A DNA stretch of 64,000 bases from Phycisphaerales bacterium UBA7800 (GTDB taxonomy: Bacteria > Planctomycetota > Phycisphaerae > Phycisphaerales > Phycisphaeraceae). Made by a program: the position numbers and the translations under genes. Every line of letters begins with the position of its first letter. Positions within the stretch are counted from its first letter, which is position 1. The DNA lies in assembly GCA_002480565.1 (NCBI GenBank), contig DLCK01000030.1, forward strand, positions 126,328-190,327, in the 5' to 3' direction. The notes beneath the pieces were generated by a model that made no database searches, was not told where the DNA came from, and saw nothing but the letters and a program-made list of their open reading frames with translations. Positions 25,782 through 34,816 of the stretch are shown one piece after another.

Positions 25782-27253
25782 TAGTGATGCCCTCCTTTGT
25801 TGGCTTCGTCACCGTCATCATGGTGATGATGCGGGTGAGCTTGCGGGGTCACGTTCTTGACTTCCGAGATCGCCACCATTGGCAGGAATCGGCAGAACAG
25901 CAAAAACAGTGTGAAGAACAAACCAAAGCTGCCAATGAGCATCATGATGTCGATCCGTGTGGGGACGAACATATCCCAACTCGAAGGCAGGAAGTCGCGA
26001 TGCAGTGACGTGGTCACAATCACAAAGCGTTCAAACCACATCCCGACGTTGACGCACATGGCAACAAACAACATCACCGGAATGCTCGTGCGACACTTCT
26101 TAAACCAGAAGAGTTGGGGAGCAAACACATTGCAGCAGAACATCACGATAAACGCCCAACTGTAAGGCCCAAAGGGACGATTCAGGAAAGCGAACTGTTC
26201 AAAGTGATGGCCCGAATACCATGCTGTGAAGAACTCGGTCGTGTAGGCGTAACCGACAATCATGCCGGTGCCCAGGATGATCTTGTTCATGTTTTCCAGG
26301 TGACGCATCGTGATGAAGTCTTTAAGACCAAACCACTGACGAGCGGGAACCGCAAGGGTCACCACCATGGCGAATCCGCCGAACACGGCACCGGCGACAA
26401 AGTACGGCGGGAAGATCGTCGTATGCCAACCCGGAAGCTGTGAGGTCGCAAAGTCAAAAGACACCACCGAGTGAACCGACAACACCAACGGCGTGGCAAG
26501 TGCTGCGAGTAACAGGTACGCCTTTTCATAGCGATGCCAGTGACGCGATGAACCGGTCCAACCGAGGCTAAATAAACCGTAAAAGAATTGGCCGATCTTA
26601 TTGCTGCAACGATCACGAAGTGTCGCCAGGTCAGGGATCATGCCCACATACCAGAACAACAGTGACACGGTCGCATAGGTGTTAACCGCAAACACGTCCC
26701 AGAGCAGCGGACTGCGAAATTGTGGCCACATGTCCATCTGGTTAGGAATCGGGAACAGCCAGTAAGCAAGCCACGGGCGTCCGACATGCAATGCCGGGAA
26801 GGAGCCTGCACAGACAACCGCGAAGATTGTCATGGCCTCGGCGAATCGGTTGATACTGGTACGCCAGTTTTGACGAAACAGAAACAGGATCGCAGAAATC
26901 AATGTACCGGCATGACCGATCCCGACCCAGAACACGAAGTTCACAATGGGAAAGCCCCAGGCGACAGGGTTGTTGTTACCCCAGACGCCGGTGCCTTTGG
27001 TGAGTAGTTCAAAGATGCAGTACAGGAACATCACCAGCAGGGCATTGGAAATCACAAACGCGACATACCATGCCTTAGGCGTCTTGCGAAGACTCAGGTC
27101 GGTGACGGTTTGGGTGATGGAATTAAAGTCATGCTTACCGGTCACCAGCGGCGCGCGATGCGTCGGGTCCTGATAGGCGTTGTCATTGGGTCCTAAGACC
27201 TTGTTGTCATCCACCACGGGATTATGGGCGTTGTCTGTAGTCAACGTCGTCAT
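25781..27253 (-). CDS. actC: alternative complex III subunit ActC (NrfD-like)
   Basis: Integral membrane quinol-binding subunit, 490 residues, about ten spans, of the polysulfide reductase NrfD family. Landmarks: FVFWVGIGHAGTLISAILFL, ALHVGRPWLAYWLFPIPN, SVVSFDFATSQLPGWHTTIF and a His-rich tail (HPHHHHDDGDE). The second shows the family's quinone-pocket region. It overlaps actB by 4 bp (ATGA) and actD by 3 bp. Confidence 0.95.
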   Translation of the reverse strand: MTTLTTDNAHNPVVDDNKVLGPNDNAYQDPTHRAPLVTGKHDFNSITQTVTDLSLRKTPKAWYVAFVISNALLVMFLYCIFELLTKGTGVWGNNNPVAWGFPIVNFVFWVGIGHAGTLISAILFLFRQNWRTSINRFAEAMTIFAVVCAGSFPALHVGRPWLAYWLFPIPNQMDMWPQFRSPLLWDVFAVNTYATVSLLFWYVGMIPDLATLRDRCSNKIGQFFYGLFSLGWTGSSRHWHRYEKAYLLLAALATPLVLSVHSVVSFDFATSQLPGWHTTIFPPYFVAGAVFGGFAMVVTLAVPARQWFGLKDFITMRHLENMNKIILGTGMIVGYAYTTEFFTAWYSGHHFEQFAFLNRPFGPYSWAFIVMFCCNVFAPQLFWFKKCRTSIPVMLFVAMCVNVGMWFERFVIVTTSLHRDFLPSSWDMFVPTRIDIMMLIGSFGLFFTLFLLFCRFLPMVAISEVKNVTPQAHPHHHHDDGDEANKGGHH

Positions 27254-30200
27254 CCATGCACCTCACTTGTCACGGGATTACGCACCTTGGCCAGGTACTT
27301 GGTCCGTGGCTTGATGTTCAGTTCACCCAGCACGTCGTAGGACCGGTTGTTTTTGTGCACCATGGTCACGCGGGCTGAGGGGTCGTTGAGATTGCCAAAC
27401 ACAATGGCGTCCGTCGAGCAGGCCTGCTGACAGGCGGTCTTGATTTCGCCATCGCGAACCGTGCGTCCTTCATTGCGAGCAGGAATCTTCGCAGCAGAAA
27501 TCCGCTGTGTGCAGTAGGTACATTTTTCCATCACGCCACGCATGCGAACGGTGACGTCAGGGTTCATGCCCATCTGCACGATGGGATCAATGCTCTTGCC
27601 CTGCTGGGTGTCAGGCATGTCCACCCAGTTTTCCGGCTCCGGGTTCCGCGGGCCTTTGGCGTGATAGTCAAAGTAATTGAATCGACGCACTTTGTACGGG
27701 CAGTTGTTGGAGCAGTAACGTGTGCCGATGCAGCGGTTGTACACCATGGTGTTCAAACCTTCGGTGTCATGCACGGTTGCAGCGACCGGGCAAACCTGTT
27801 CACACGGCGCATTCTCGCAGTGCATACACATCATCGGCTGGGTCACCACATCCGGTGAGTCATCGGTTCGCGGGTCACCCTTGAAGTAGGTATCCACACG
27901 AAGCCAATGCATTTCACGCCCCATCAGGACGTTTGCTTTACCCACGACCGGCACGTTGTTCTCTGCCTGGCAGGCAATCACACACGCATTGCAACCAATG
28001 CAGGTGTTCATGTCGATGGCCATGCCCCACGCATGTGGATCATTAAATTCCATCGGTGCTTCAAAGAGTTGAAGTGCCACGCCATGCTCACTGCGATGCA
28101 CAACCATCTTGTCGTGCTTGTAATCTTCGAGCTTGATTTCGCGGACGATTTGGCCCATCTCGCCCTTTTTGCCAACACGTTCTTCACGACCCCACATGCC
28201 CACAGCATCAATGAGATGGTGTTCCTGGGTCATGGCAAGGTCATAGTGACGACCGAGTTCCTTGATGGCTGCGCCACTTGCCACCGACATCGCATCCGAC
28301 GTACGGAGCACATAGGTGTCGAACCCGACACCGTTGCCCACGTGTCCGCTTTGCGTGCGACCGTAGCCCAGTGGCAAGGCAATCGTCCCCGCAGGTTGAC
28401 CGGGCATGATGTAGGCAACCGTTTCCAATCGTTTGCCGCCCAAAGTGACTTCAATGAAATCGCCGGTCTTGATGTGTGCTGACTCAGCATCGTTGACGTT
28501 GAGTAACGCGGGGTTATCCCAGGTCACCTTAGTCAAGGTGTCGGGCGCTTCGAGGAGCCATGCGTTGTTGGCAAAGCGACCGTCGTAGACGCCTGATGCG
28601 GTGAAGACAATTTCAAAGCCCTGAGGTGTATGGGCTTTGACTGTGAGTTGATTGGTTGCTGGCGACACCGAGACGGGCTTGAGCGTCGCACCTTCGACGA
28701 TGCCGCTGGCCAACGCCTTTCGCCATGCCAGGTCACTGCCCACACCGCTTGCTGCGCGTGTGAGTAACAAGCCGTCGGAGTCTTTGCCACCGAGGATAGT
28801 GGTGAGGACTTGCTGGATGGTCTTACCGCCCCAGAGGGGTTCGATCATCGGCTGGGTGATGGTGTGTGTGCCATCCCACGCCTGACCGTCTTCCCATGAC
28901 TCAAGGTAATGAGCTTTGGGCAGATGCCATGTGGATGCCACGGATGTTTCGTCGCGATAGCCTGAAAGGTGAATTGAGGTTTTCACCTTGCCAAGTGCCG
29001 CTGCAAAGTTCAGATCCACCGGTGCGTCGTAGACGGGGTTGCCGCCGAGCACGAGCAGTGTATTGACTTTGCCAGCCTGCATGTCTTTGGCCAGCATCGC
29101 GATGTCCGAATCAGCATCATCAGCAAGTGGTTCTGAGGTGTAAACCACGGTTTTGCCAATCGCGCCAATCTTTGCGTTGATCCGATGACAGATGGCATTG
29201 GTCGTTGCGTCCAATGCGTCACCTGCAACGATCACGCTCTTGGCGTGGCTGATTTCGGTAACAAGTAAATCAACAATTTTGGATAGCTTTTCATCAAGCG
29301 TTCCGTCAAGTGATACGCCTGACACACCAAGCTTCACCGCAACTGCTGCGACGACCTGCTTGATCTGCGAAGGACGCAGCGCTTTACGCAGGTCCGCAGC
29401 ACGACCGAATCCGGTGTAGGTGGATTCGAGTGCAATCACGCGGTTCATCTTGCCTTGATCAGCAGTCCGGCGACCCCCTGCCCAATCACGTGTGGCCTTG
29501 AGATGGGCTGGATGCTCATCAAACAGATCACTGTCAAAGCTGACGATCAATTGCGCTTGATCCAATTGCCATTGCGGACGGAGTGTTTGCCCAAAGGCAA
29601 GCTTGGTGCCCTGCTCGGTCGCGTTGCGATCCAAGGCTTCATAGCGGGTCCATGTTGCCTTGGGGAAGCGGGTTTTGAGTTGTTTTTTCAGTCGAGCAAC
29701 AGCTTTGGAAGATGTCGCTTCACTGAGGATGGCAAAGCCTTCGCCTTGCGTTGCATCGAGGTCCGCAAAATGCTTGGCTGCAAAATTGGCGAATGCTTTC
29801 CAGCTCGACTCGGCACCGGATTCCACGCAAATGCGACTGCGTTCAGGGTCGTAAAGTTCAAGGACCGAAGCCTGTGCCAAGGCACTGGAGGAACCGTTGC
29901 TCATCGGGTGCAGCGGATTGCCTTCAATCTTGATGGGTCGGCCGTCATACTGGCTTACCAGCAGTCCGGTGGCGACACCGCCGAGGTTCATGCCGGTGGC
30001 ATAGCGCTCGGAGACACCTGGGACGCGCCCATCAGGCCGTGAGGCAAAGGGTGCGATTTTTTCTTCGGGATAACGACGACAACCGGTCAACGACACACCC
30101 GCCAATGCCATGGATGCACCCATGAGCTGGACGAAGCGACGGCGGGACATGCCCAGCAGTTGATCCGGATCGTACTGGACAAACTCGTGGTCGAGCTTCT

Positions 30201-30285
30201 CCTGGAATTCGGGCGTGTTGGCGAGTTCGTTTAGACTCCGCCAGTATTCCCGACCGGTAACGTGTTGTGGGTTGGAGTCTATCAT
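27250..30285 (-). CDS. actB: alternative complex III subunit ActB, molybdopterin-like plus Fe-S subunit
   Basis: Large periplasmic subunit. Residues 46-62 are a Tat-type signal (MSRRRFVQLMGASMALAG), so it is folded before export. The next 650 residues form a molybdopterin-oxidoreductase-like domain, which lacks the cofactor in characterised ActB proteins. The last 260 residues hold four-cluster ferredoxin motifs: CIGCNACVIACQAEN, CMHCENAPCEQVCP, CIGTRYCSNNCP and CTYCTQRI with a late ACQQACSTDAI. The start at 30285 is preferred because its ATGA overlaps the actA stop; an ATG at 30294 is also in frame. Confidence 0.95.
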   Translation of the reverse strand: MIDSNPQHVTGREYWRSLNELANTPEFQEKLDHEFVQYDPDQLLGMSRRRFVQLMGASMALAGVSLTGCRRYPEEKIAPFASRPDGRVPGVSERYATGMNLGGVATGLLVSQYDGRPIKIEGNPLHPMSNGSSSALAQASVLELYDPERSRICVESGAESSWKAFANFAAKHFADLDATQGEGFAILSEATSSKAVARLKKQLKTRFPKATWTRYEALDRNATEQGTKLAFGQTLRPQWQLDQAQLIVSFDSDLFDEHPAHLKATRDWAGGRRTADQGKMNRVIALESTYTGFGRAADLRKALRPSQIKQVVAAVAVKLGVSGVSLDGTLDEKLSKIVDLLVTEISHAKSVIVAGDALDATTNAICHRINAKIGAIGKTVVYTSEPLADDADSDIAMLAKDMQAGKVNTLLVLGGNPVYDAPVDLNFAAALGKVKTSIHLSGYRDETSVASTWHLPKAHYLESWEDGQAWDGTHTITQPMIEPLWGGKTIQQVLTTILGGKDSDGLLLTRAASGVGSDLAWRKALASGIVEGATLKPVSVSPATNQLTVKAHTPQGFEIVFTASGVYDGRFANNAWLLEAPDTLTKVTWDNPALLNVNDAESAHIKTGDFIEVTLGGKRLETVAYIMPGQPAGTIALPLGYGRTQSGHVGNGVGFDTYVLRTSDAMSVASGAAIKELGRHYDLAMTQEHHLIDAVGMWGREERVGKKGEMGQIVREIKLEDYKHDKMVVHRSEHGVALQLFEAPMEFNDPHAWGMAIDMNTCIGCNACVIACQAENNVPVVGKANVLMGREMHWLRVDTYFKGDPRTDDSPDVVTQPMMCMHCENAPCEQVCPVAATVHDTEGLNTMVYNRCIGTRYCSNNCPYKVRRFNYFDYHAKGPRNPEPENWVDMPDTQQGKSIDPIVQMGMNPDVTVRMRGVMEKCTYCTQRISAAKIPARNEGRTVRDGEIKTACQQACSTDAIVFGNLNDPSARVTMVHKNNRSYDVLGELNIKPRTKYLAKVRNPVTSEVHG

Positions 30286-30968
30286 CGGTGGCATGTTGAG
30301 CAGCTTGTCATGTAAGCAGGACTGTGAATGTTAAGTTTCTCTTTAAGCTCAAGTCCGATCTTGAGTTGATCCCCATTGGGCGGCTGCCAGGTCAGGTCAG
30401 TGACTTTATCAGCCGGACGCAATGCGGTTTCGGGCTTGCGGTGACAATCCAGACACCAACTCATGCTCATGGGCTGGACCTGGGTCACGGTATCCATCTG
30501 GTCGACTCGACCGTGACAGGAGACGCAGGACACGCCGCGGGTCACATGGGCTGAGTGATTGAAGTACACATAGTCAGGGAGATTATGCACCTTGACCCAT
30601 TCGATGGGCTTGCCGGTGAGGGCGCTTTCCCGGACCGGTTGAATTTTTGCACTATCGGGTAAGACCTTTTCGTGACAGTTCATACAGGTCTGCGTTGGGG
30701 GAATTGCTGCAAAGGCTGCATCCTCCACCGAGGTATGGCAGTATCTACAGTCAATGCCAAGGTTACCTGCGTGAACCGCATGACTGAAAGGAACGGGTTG
30801 CTCGGGAGCATAACCGACGTTGAGTGTCTTGGCGGAGAATCCTAAGCCGACAAAAGCCGGTAGATAAGTTGCCGCACCGATTCCCATTAAAGCCAGCGCA
30901 GGCAAAAGATAGTTCGCCCAGGCCGGAAAGATGAATCGGCTTTCATTCGAAGAATCATTCTGTTGCAT
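30282..30968 (-). CDS. actA: alternative complex III subunit ActA, pentaheme cytochrome c
   Basis: First gene of the act operon. One N-terminal span (ANYLLPALALMGIGAATYLP) followed by a periplasmic domain with five CXXCH sites: CRYCH, CMNCH, CVSCH, CLDCH and CSTCH, exactly the number for ActA. The last heme site lies three residues before the stop. The upstream region to 31499 contains paired regulatory repeats. A ribosome site is weak (AGG five bases before the ATG). Confidence 0.95.
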   Translation of the reverse strand: MQQNDSSNESRFIFPAWANYLLPALALMGIGAATYLPAFVGLGFSAKTLNVGYAPEQPVPFSHAVHAGNLGIDCRYCHTSVEDAAFAAIPPTQTCMNCHEKVLPDSAKIQPVRESALTGKPIEWVKVHNLPDYVYFNHSAHVTRGVSCVSCHGRVDQMDTVTQVQPMSMSWCLDCHRKPETALRPADKVTDLTWQPPNGDQLKIGLELKEKLNIHSPAYMTSCSTCHR

Positions 30969-31098
30969 CAGCGCCTGCCGCTAGAGGGCTTGCCGACGAG
31001 TCGGGCATCATCATTGATTCAGACAACGGCGTCTGAACCCGGCCATGTCGGAGTCTAAGCCAGTGGTTGAATGTTAGTAAAATTTTGCTCTCACATGG

Positions 31099-31137
31099 TG
31101 TGGCATACCGTCGCAAATCATGTGGCATATTGTCGCA
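31099..31137. promoter_or_regulatory. tandem 17-bp repeat upstream of the act operon, candidate regulator site
   Basis: TGTGGCATACCGTCGCA (31099-31115) and TGTGGCATATTGTCGCA (31121-31137) match at 15 of 17 bases and are spaced 22 bp start to start, two helical turns, so a regulator could bind both on one face. The site is about 130-170 bp from the actA start. The regulator is unknown. Confidence 0.6.
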
Positions 31138-31387
31138 CTTGACTCAAAAGCGATATTCACAACTCTCGTTTAACACGTGATTTACAAAATACAGTTTTGT
31201 CTTTACTTTAAAACCCGATCAAATCACAAGCCCAGGTTGCTTTTGCGGCACACTAATTGCTCATCAGATAAAACAATCCTTTAATTGCTCTATTGCCAAC
31301 GACCTGCATCGAAACGGGCTACCCTAAACAGAAATATTCCCCCAAACATCACACAGCACATTTTGAATGACAAAATGCTTAAACCCA

Positions 31388-31489
31388 AAAGTAAGTATCT
31401 GACATATCGTGCCGATGAATTGAAAAATTAGATAACTCGGTTCCACAATGCAACGTAGCCAGCGTAGAGTCGAAAGTAAGTATCTGTCA
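31388..31489. repeat. 17-bp direct repeat upstream of the response regulator gene
   Basis: AAAGTAAGTATCTGACA (31388-31404) and AAAGTAAGTATCTGTCA (31473-31489) match at 16 of 17 bases, 85 bp apart. The second copy ends just before the ribosome site AAGGA of the response regulator gene. It could be an operator pair or the trace of a local duplication. Confidence 0.6.
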
Positions 31490-31499
31490 AGGAATTTCG

Positions 31500-31892
31500 A
31501 TGCATACAATCCTTATTATTGATGACGACCCCTGGATCCGATCCCTTTTGGCTCACCAGTGCAACAAACTTGGCCATGCCAGCGTCTTTGCATCCGACGG
31601 TCTTCGGGGCCTTGCCATTTTACAGGACAACCCACAGGTCGACTTGGTTATTCTGGACATGCAGATGCCCAATATGAACGGCCAGCAACTCACCCGTGAA
31701 ATTCGCAAAGAAGCTCGTTATGAACAATTGCCCATCATTATGGTCAGTGGTTTTGTCCAAGCCCACGAGGTAAGTGATATTCTCCGTGATGGTGTTAATC
31801 GTTTTGTCCCCAAACCCATCGACAACGAACAGCTTGCTCAGTACATCAGTGACATGCTGGAAATAGCAGACCAAACAGCATTGGCAGGCTGA
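31500..31892 (+). CDS. single-domain response regulator (CheY-like receiver)
   Basis: Receiver-only protein of 130 residues with all phosphorylation residues: acidic pocket Asp8-Asp9-Asp10, phosphoacceptor Asp53 (VILDMQMPN), Ser83 (MVSGF) and Lys105 (VPKPID). No output domain is attached, so it must act through a partner protein or relay. AAGGA lies six bases before the ATG. It is divergent from the act operon and is followed by a strong terminator, so it forms its own transcript. No histidine kinase is in the window. Confidence 0.93.
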   Translation: MHTILIIDDDPWIRSLLAHQCNKLGHASVFASDGLRGLAILQDNPQVDLVILDMQMPNMNGQQLTREIRKEARYEQLPIIMVSGFVQAHEVSDILRDGVNRFVPKPIDNEQLAQYISDMLEIADQTALAG

Positions 31893-31922
31893 TCTGCTGC
31901 AAAACGTTTTTGGATCAAATCA

Positions 31923-31964
31923 AAAAATCCCACGAACACGCGATCGCGCATTCGTGGGATTTTT
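31923..31964. terminator. bidirectional intrinsic terminator
   Basis: AAAAATCCCACGAA (31923-31936) pairs perfectly with TTCGTGGGATTTTT (31951-31964), a 14-bp stem. The 14-base loop itself contains the palindrome CGCGATCGCG. A-tract and T-tract on either side allow it to serve both the response regulator (plus strand) and frr (minus strand). Confidence 0.92.
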
Positions 31965-31991
31965 ATTTAATTCGAACTGCATCACACAGTT

Positions 31992-32558
31992 TTAGATTTC
32001 ATTGATTTCAGCAGTCTTGGCGGTCACCAATTGTTCGACTTCTGCTTCGTACTTTTTAACCAATGTCTGCACTTCATCCTTTGCTGCTGAAGCATCGTCC
32101 TCGGAAAGGTGCAGGGTTTTATCCTTTTCGGCCGCATCAATCTGCTTGTTGCCATCACGACGCGCATTACGGATGGAGACCTTGGCCTTTTCCCCCATCT
32201 CCTTGACGGAACTGATGAGTTGGTTGCGGCGGTCACCTGATAATGCGGGGATATTGATGCGACATGTCTTGCCTTCAGCCATGGGGTTGAGTCCCAGGCC
32301 GGCATTCTGGATACCCTTGACGATCGTCTGCAGTGAGCTTGGATCAAAGGGTTTGACAAGAATCTGCGACGGTTCAGGCGTGGTAATAACAGCCATGGAA
32401 CGCAGATCGGTCATGGAGCCGAAGTAGTCGATCTTGATGAATTCGACCAGACCAGTTGATGCACGGCCTGTACGGATGCCACGCATTTCGTGCTTGAGAT
32501 AATCAAACGCCTTTTCCATTGCTTCTTCTGTTTCCAACAGAATTTCATCGATATCCAT
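31992..32558 (-). CDS. frr: ribosome recycling factor
   Basis: Cytoplasmic factor that splits post-termination ribosomes with EF-G. Length 188 is typical. Signatures: MRGIRTGRAST near residue 26, the conserved GI.NAGLGLNP, LSGDRRNQLISSVKEMGEKA and RNARRDGNKQI in the C-terminal helix. It is the last gene of a minus-strand group with pyrH, 42 bp downstream of it, the common bacterial order pyrH-frr. Confidence 0.98.
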   Translation of the reverse strand: MDIDEILLETEEAMEKAFDYLKHEMRGIRTGRASTGLVEFIKIDYFGSMTDLRSMAVITTPEPSQILVKPFDPSSLQTIVKGIQNAGLGLNPMAEGKTCRINIPALSGDRRNQLISSVKEMGEKAKVSIRNARRDGNKQIDAAEKDKTLHLSEDDASAAKDEVQTLVKKYEAEVEQLVTAKTAEINEI

Positions 32559-32600
32559 GGTGTATTTCTTTCTGGTTTAAAGGCTGCGGGATGTATCAAG

Positions 32601-33335
32601 TCAGTCAATCACACGGGTGCCAAGCGGTTGGCCGCTGACGACCTGAGCGATATGGCCAGGGGTTTTCATATCAAATACGATAATCGGAATCTTGCGTTCC
32701 ATGCACATGGAAAACGCCGAAAGATCCATGATTTTAAGCTGTTTGTCGATCGCTTCCTTATAGGTCACGGTATCGAACTTAACGGCATCATCATATTTGT
32801 TGGGGTCTTTGTCGTAAATACCATCGACCTTGGTGGCTTTGAGCAGTGCCTGGGCCCCGATTTCAGTTGCTCGCAGGGCAGCAGCGGTGTCGGTGGTGAA
32901 AAACGGGTTGCCGGTTCCTGCTGCAAAGATGACGATTCGTCCTTTTTCCAGGTGACGGATCGCGCGTCCGCGGATGAACTTTTCAGCGACTGCCGAGAGG
33001 TCCATTGCTGAGAGCACACGTGCGGGATATCCCTTGCGTTCGAGGGTTTCCTTGAGTGCTAAAGCATTAAGGACGGTCCCGAGCATACCCATATAGTCAG
33101 CGGTGGACTGGTCGATATGGCCTTGCTTGGCGAGGGTAGCACCACGGATGATGTTCCCACCGCCGACAACGACAGCCAGTTCCGTGCCGGTGTCTTTGGC
33201 TAAAGCGATTTCATTGGCGATCACACTCAGTTCATCGGAATCAATCCCGAATCCACCGGGCTTGCACATCGCTTCACCGCTGATTTTCAGCAGGACACGT
33301 TTGTAATGGGGTTTGGCAGCAACATCTTCAGTCAC
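32601..33335 (-). CDS. pyrH: uridylate kinase
   Basis: Phosphorylates UMP to UDP in pyrimidine nucleotide synthesis. 244 residues, amino-acid-kinase fold: YKRVLLKISGEA (ATP loop), VVVGGGNIIRG, DYMGMLGTVLNALAL, RGRAIRHLEKGRIVIFAAGT and GNPFFTTDTAAALRA. The start is a GTG at 33335, with AAAGG eight bases upstream. It follows a lipoprotein gene and precedes frr. A degenerate half of the dispersed palindromic repeat lies 45 bp upstream. Confidence 0.98.
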   Translation of the reverse strand: MTEDVAAKPHYKRVLLKISGEAMCKPGGFGIDSDELSVIANEIALAKDTGTELAVVVGGGNIIRGATLAKQGHIDQSTADYMGMLGTVLNALALKETLERKGYPARVLSAMDLSAVAEKFIRGRAIRHLEKGRIVIFAAGTGNPFFTTDTAAALRATEIGAQALLKATKVDGIYDKDPNKYDDAVKFDTVTYKEAIDKQLKIMDLSAFSMCMERKIPIIVFDMKTPGHIAQVVSGQPLGTRVID

Positions 33336-33379
33336 GCGGGAGACCTTTCGTAAAAACAGGCTTAAAGTTTAACTCTGGG

Positions 33380-33402
33380 GCGCTAAACCGCAAACTGTTT
33401 GA
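33380..33402. repeat. solo degenerate arm of the dispersed palindromic repeat
   Basis: GCTAAACCGCAAACTGTTTG (33382-33401) matches the right arm of the repeat family with two mismatches, within the pyrH leader. No left arm is present. Confidence 0.5.
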
Positions 33403-33517
33403 AAGAGAGTCGTCAATAGATTGCAATCATCAGGTAAAGATTTTGAATCAGTGAATTGTCTAAAACAATCTCTTTATCATGTCTGATGTTCAAATGACTA
33501 TTGACCACTCCCAGATT

Positions 33518-34186
33518 CTATGGCTTTAACGGCAGAACAATCTGCTCGTTGAATTTCGTACCAACTTGCAGATCCGTCAGCTGTAAACTCACGGTGAGCT
33601 GCTTGATATTTTTAATTGCATCACCCTTGGGCAATGGGATGTCGAATGTGTAGTGCGTCCCGGTGAATTGACTGCGATAGGCAGCATCGACGGCCTTGGC
33701 ATCAAACTGCTGTGTTGCCAAGGTGACCGGGTTCTGACCTGCAACCACGTGATCGACCTGTGCGACCACCTGGCCGGCTATGGGCAAAAACCGCTTGCGC
33801 TGGTCGAGTGTCAACACATACAGGCGGATGATATCGTCGTGGCCGTCATTGTTTTGATCCAATGCTGTGCTGTACCGCCCGAACTTCACGTAGGTGACCT
33901 GCGGGATTTGTGCATCAGGATCCGCAGGCGGTGTCTTGGAGGACTCAAGTGACTGGAGCTTGTCAGCCTGAGCTTTGACCGAGCCATGGAGTCGATCAAT
34001 CTCGCGTTTAAGTTCCAAGTTATCGCGGCGAAGCGAGTCGTTTTCCGTACTCACGCGTTGATTGGACGAACCACAACCAGACATCGTCAACAGCATCCAC
34101 CCCATCACAAAGCACATTGTCAGGCGCCGTGATAAACGTGCCATGCAATGCAACGACATAGAGGATGGATCATCAGGCTGGTTCAT
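33518..34186 (-). CDS. lipoprotein with coiled-coil segment, unknown function
   Basis: Predicted lipoprotein. A hydrophobic stretch (CFVMGWMLLTMSGC) ends in a lipobox with Cys near residue 38. Next comes a heptad-like coiled coil (NDSLRRDNLELKREIDRLHG, then VKAQADKLQSLESS) and a beta-rich domain of about 130 residues with VTYVKFGRYSTALDQNNDGH and LPKGDAIKNIKQLTVSLQL. The acidic loop DQNNDGHDD may bind a cation. The ATG abuts the clpP stop with no gap, so translation is probably coupled; it precedes pyrH by 180 bp. Confidence 0.7.
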   Translation of the reverse strand: MNQPDDPSSMSLHCMARLSRRLTMCFVMGWMLLTMSGCGSSNQRVSTENDSLRRDNLELKREIDRLHGSVKAQADKLQSLESSKTPPADPDAQIPQVTYVKFGRYSTALDQNNDGHDDIIRLYVLTLDQRKRFLPIAGQVVAQVDHVVAGQNPVTLATQQFDAKAVDAAYRSQFTGTHYTFDIPLPKGDAIKNIKQLTVSLQLTDLQVGTKFNEQIVLPLKP

Positions 34187-34816
34187 TTATTCGTCGTCGG
34201 ACTTATGGTTTTTAGCCATATCGTCGGGGATGTGTTCAAGCAGTTGGTCAGCCACGCCGTATTCGACGGCTTCTTTGGAGTCGAGCCACTTGTCACGTTC
34301 ACAATCGCGAGCCATGGTTTCTTTGTCTTTGCCGGTGTGGTGACACATGATGTCGTAAAGGCGTTCACGGGTTCGCATCATTTCGGTGGCTTGGATTCCC
34401 AGGTCGGTTGCCGGGCCTTCGATGACACCGCCCATAAGGGGTTGGTGCAGCAGGACGCGGGAGTTGGGCAGGACGTATCGCTTACCCGCTTCACCGGCCA
34501 TGAGCAGAACCGCACCCATTGAAGCACACATGCCGATGCAGTAGGTGGCAACCTTGGGACGAATGAACTGCATGGTGTCGTACACGCCAAGACCTGCACT
34601 GACTGAACCACCGGGCGAATTGATATAGAAGTGGATGTCTGCTTTGGGGTCTTCCTGCGAGAGGAAAAGCAGCTGAGCTACCACAAGGTTAGCCGAATCG
34701 TCATCGACACCACCACCCAGGAAGATGATGCGGTCTTTGAGCAGACGCGAGTAAATGTCGTAATGGCGTTCGCCGCGACCAGTCTTTTCAATCACCATGG
34801 GGACGAGTGATGGCAT
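34187..34816 (-). CDS. clpP: ATP-dependent Clp protease proteolytic subunit
   Basis: Serine protease subunit of the Clp complex, 209 residues. Catalytic triad Ser99 (GMCASMGA), His124 (VLLHQP) and Asp175 (CERDKW), with the oxyanion-loop region INSPGGSVSAGLGVYD. All family landmarks present. AAGGA lies eight bases before the ATG. No clpX follows; the next gene downstream is the lipoprotein. Confidence 0.97.
   Translation of the reverse strand: MPSLVPMVIEKTGRGERHYDIYSRLLKDRIIFLGGGVDDDSANLVVAQLLFLSQEDPKADIHFYINSPGGSVSAGLGVYDTMQFIRPKVATYCIGMCASMGAVLLMAGEAGKRYVLPNSRVLLHQPLMGGVIEGPATDLGIQATEMMRTRERLYDIMCHHTGKDKETMARDCERDKWLDSKEAVEYGVADQLLEHIPDDMAKNHKSDDE

Larger units (their letters stand above)
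30969..31499. other. 531-bp divergent intergenic region between the act operon and the response regulator
   Basis: No gene seen. It holds a 7-bp-stem hairpin in the actA leader (TTCAGAC..GTCTGAA, 31018-31037), a pair of 17-bp repeats (31099-31137) and a second pair of 17-bp repeats (31388-31489), listed separately. The stretch 31140-31380 is AT-rich with nothing recognisable. Confidence 0.7.

Noticed and set aside
30285..30294. actB start at 30294
   Set aside because: Not excluded, but the ATGA overlap with the actA stop makes 30285 more likely.
31099..31137. The TGGCATA...GTCGCA repeats as sigma54 (-24/-12) promoters
   Set aside because: GG-to-GC spacing is one base too short, the -12 lacks TTGC, and they point away from the act operon.
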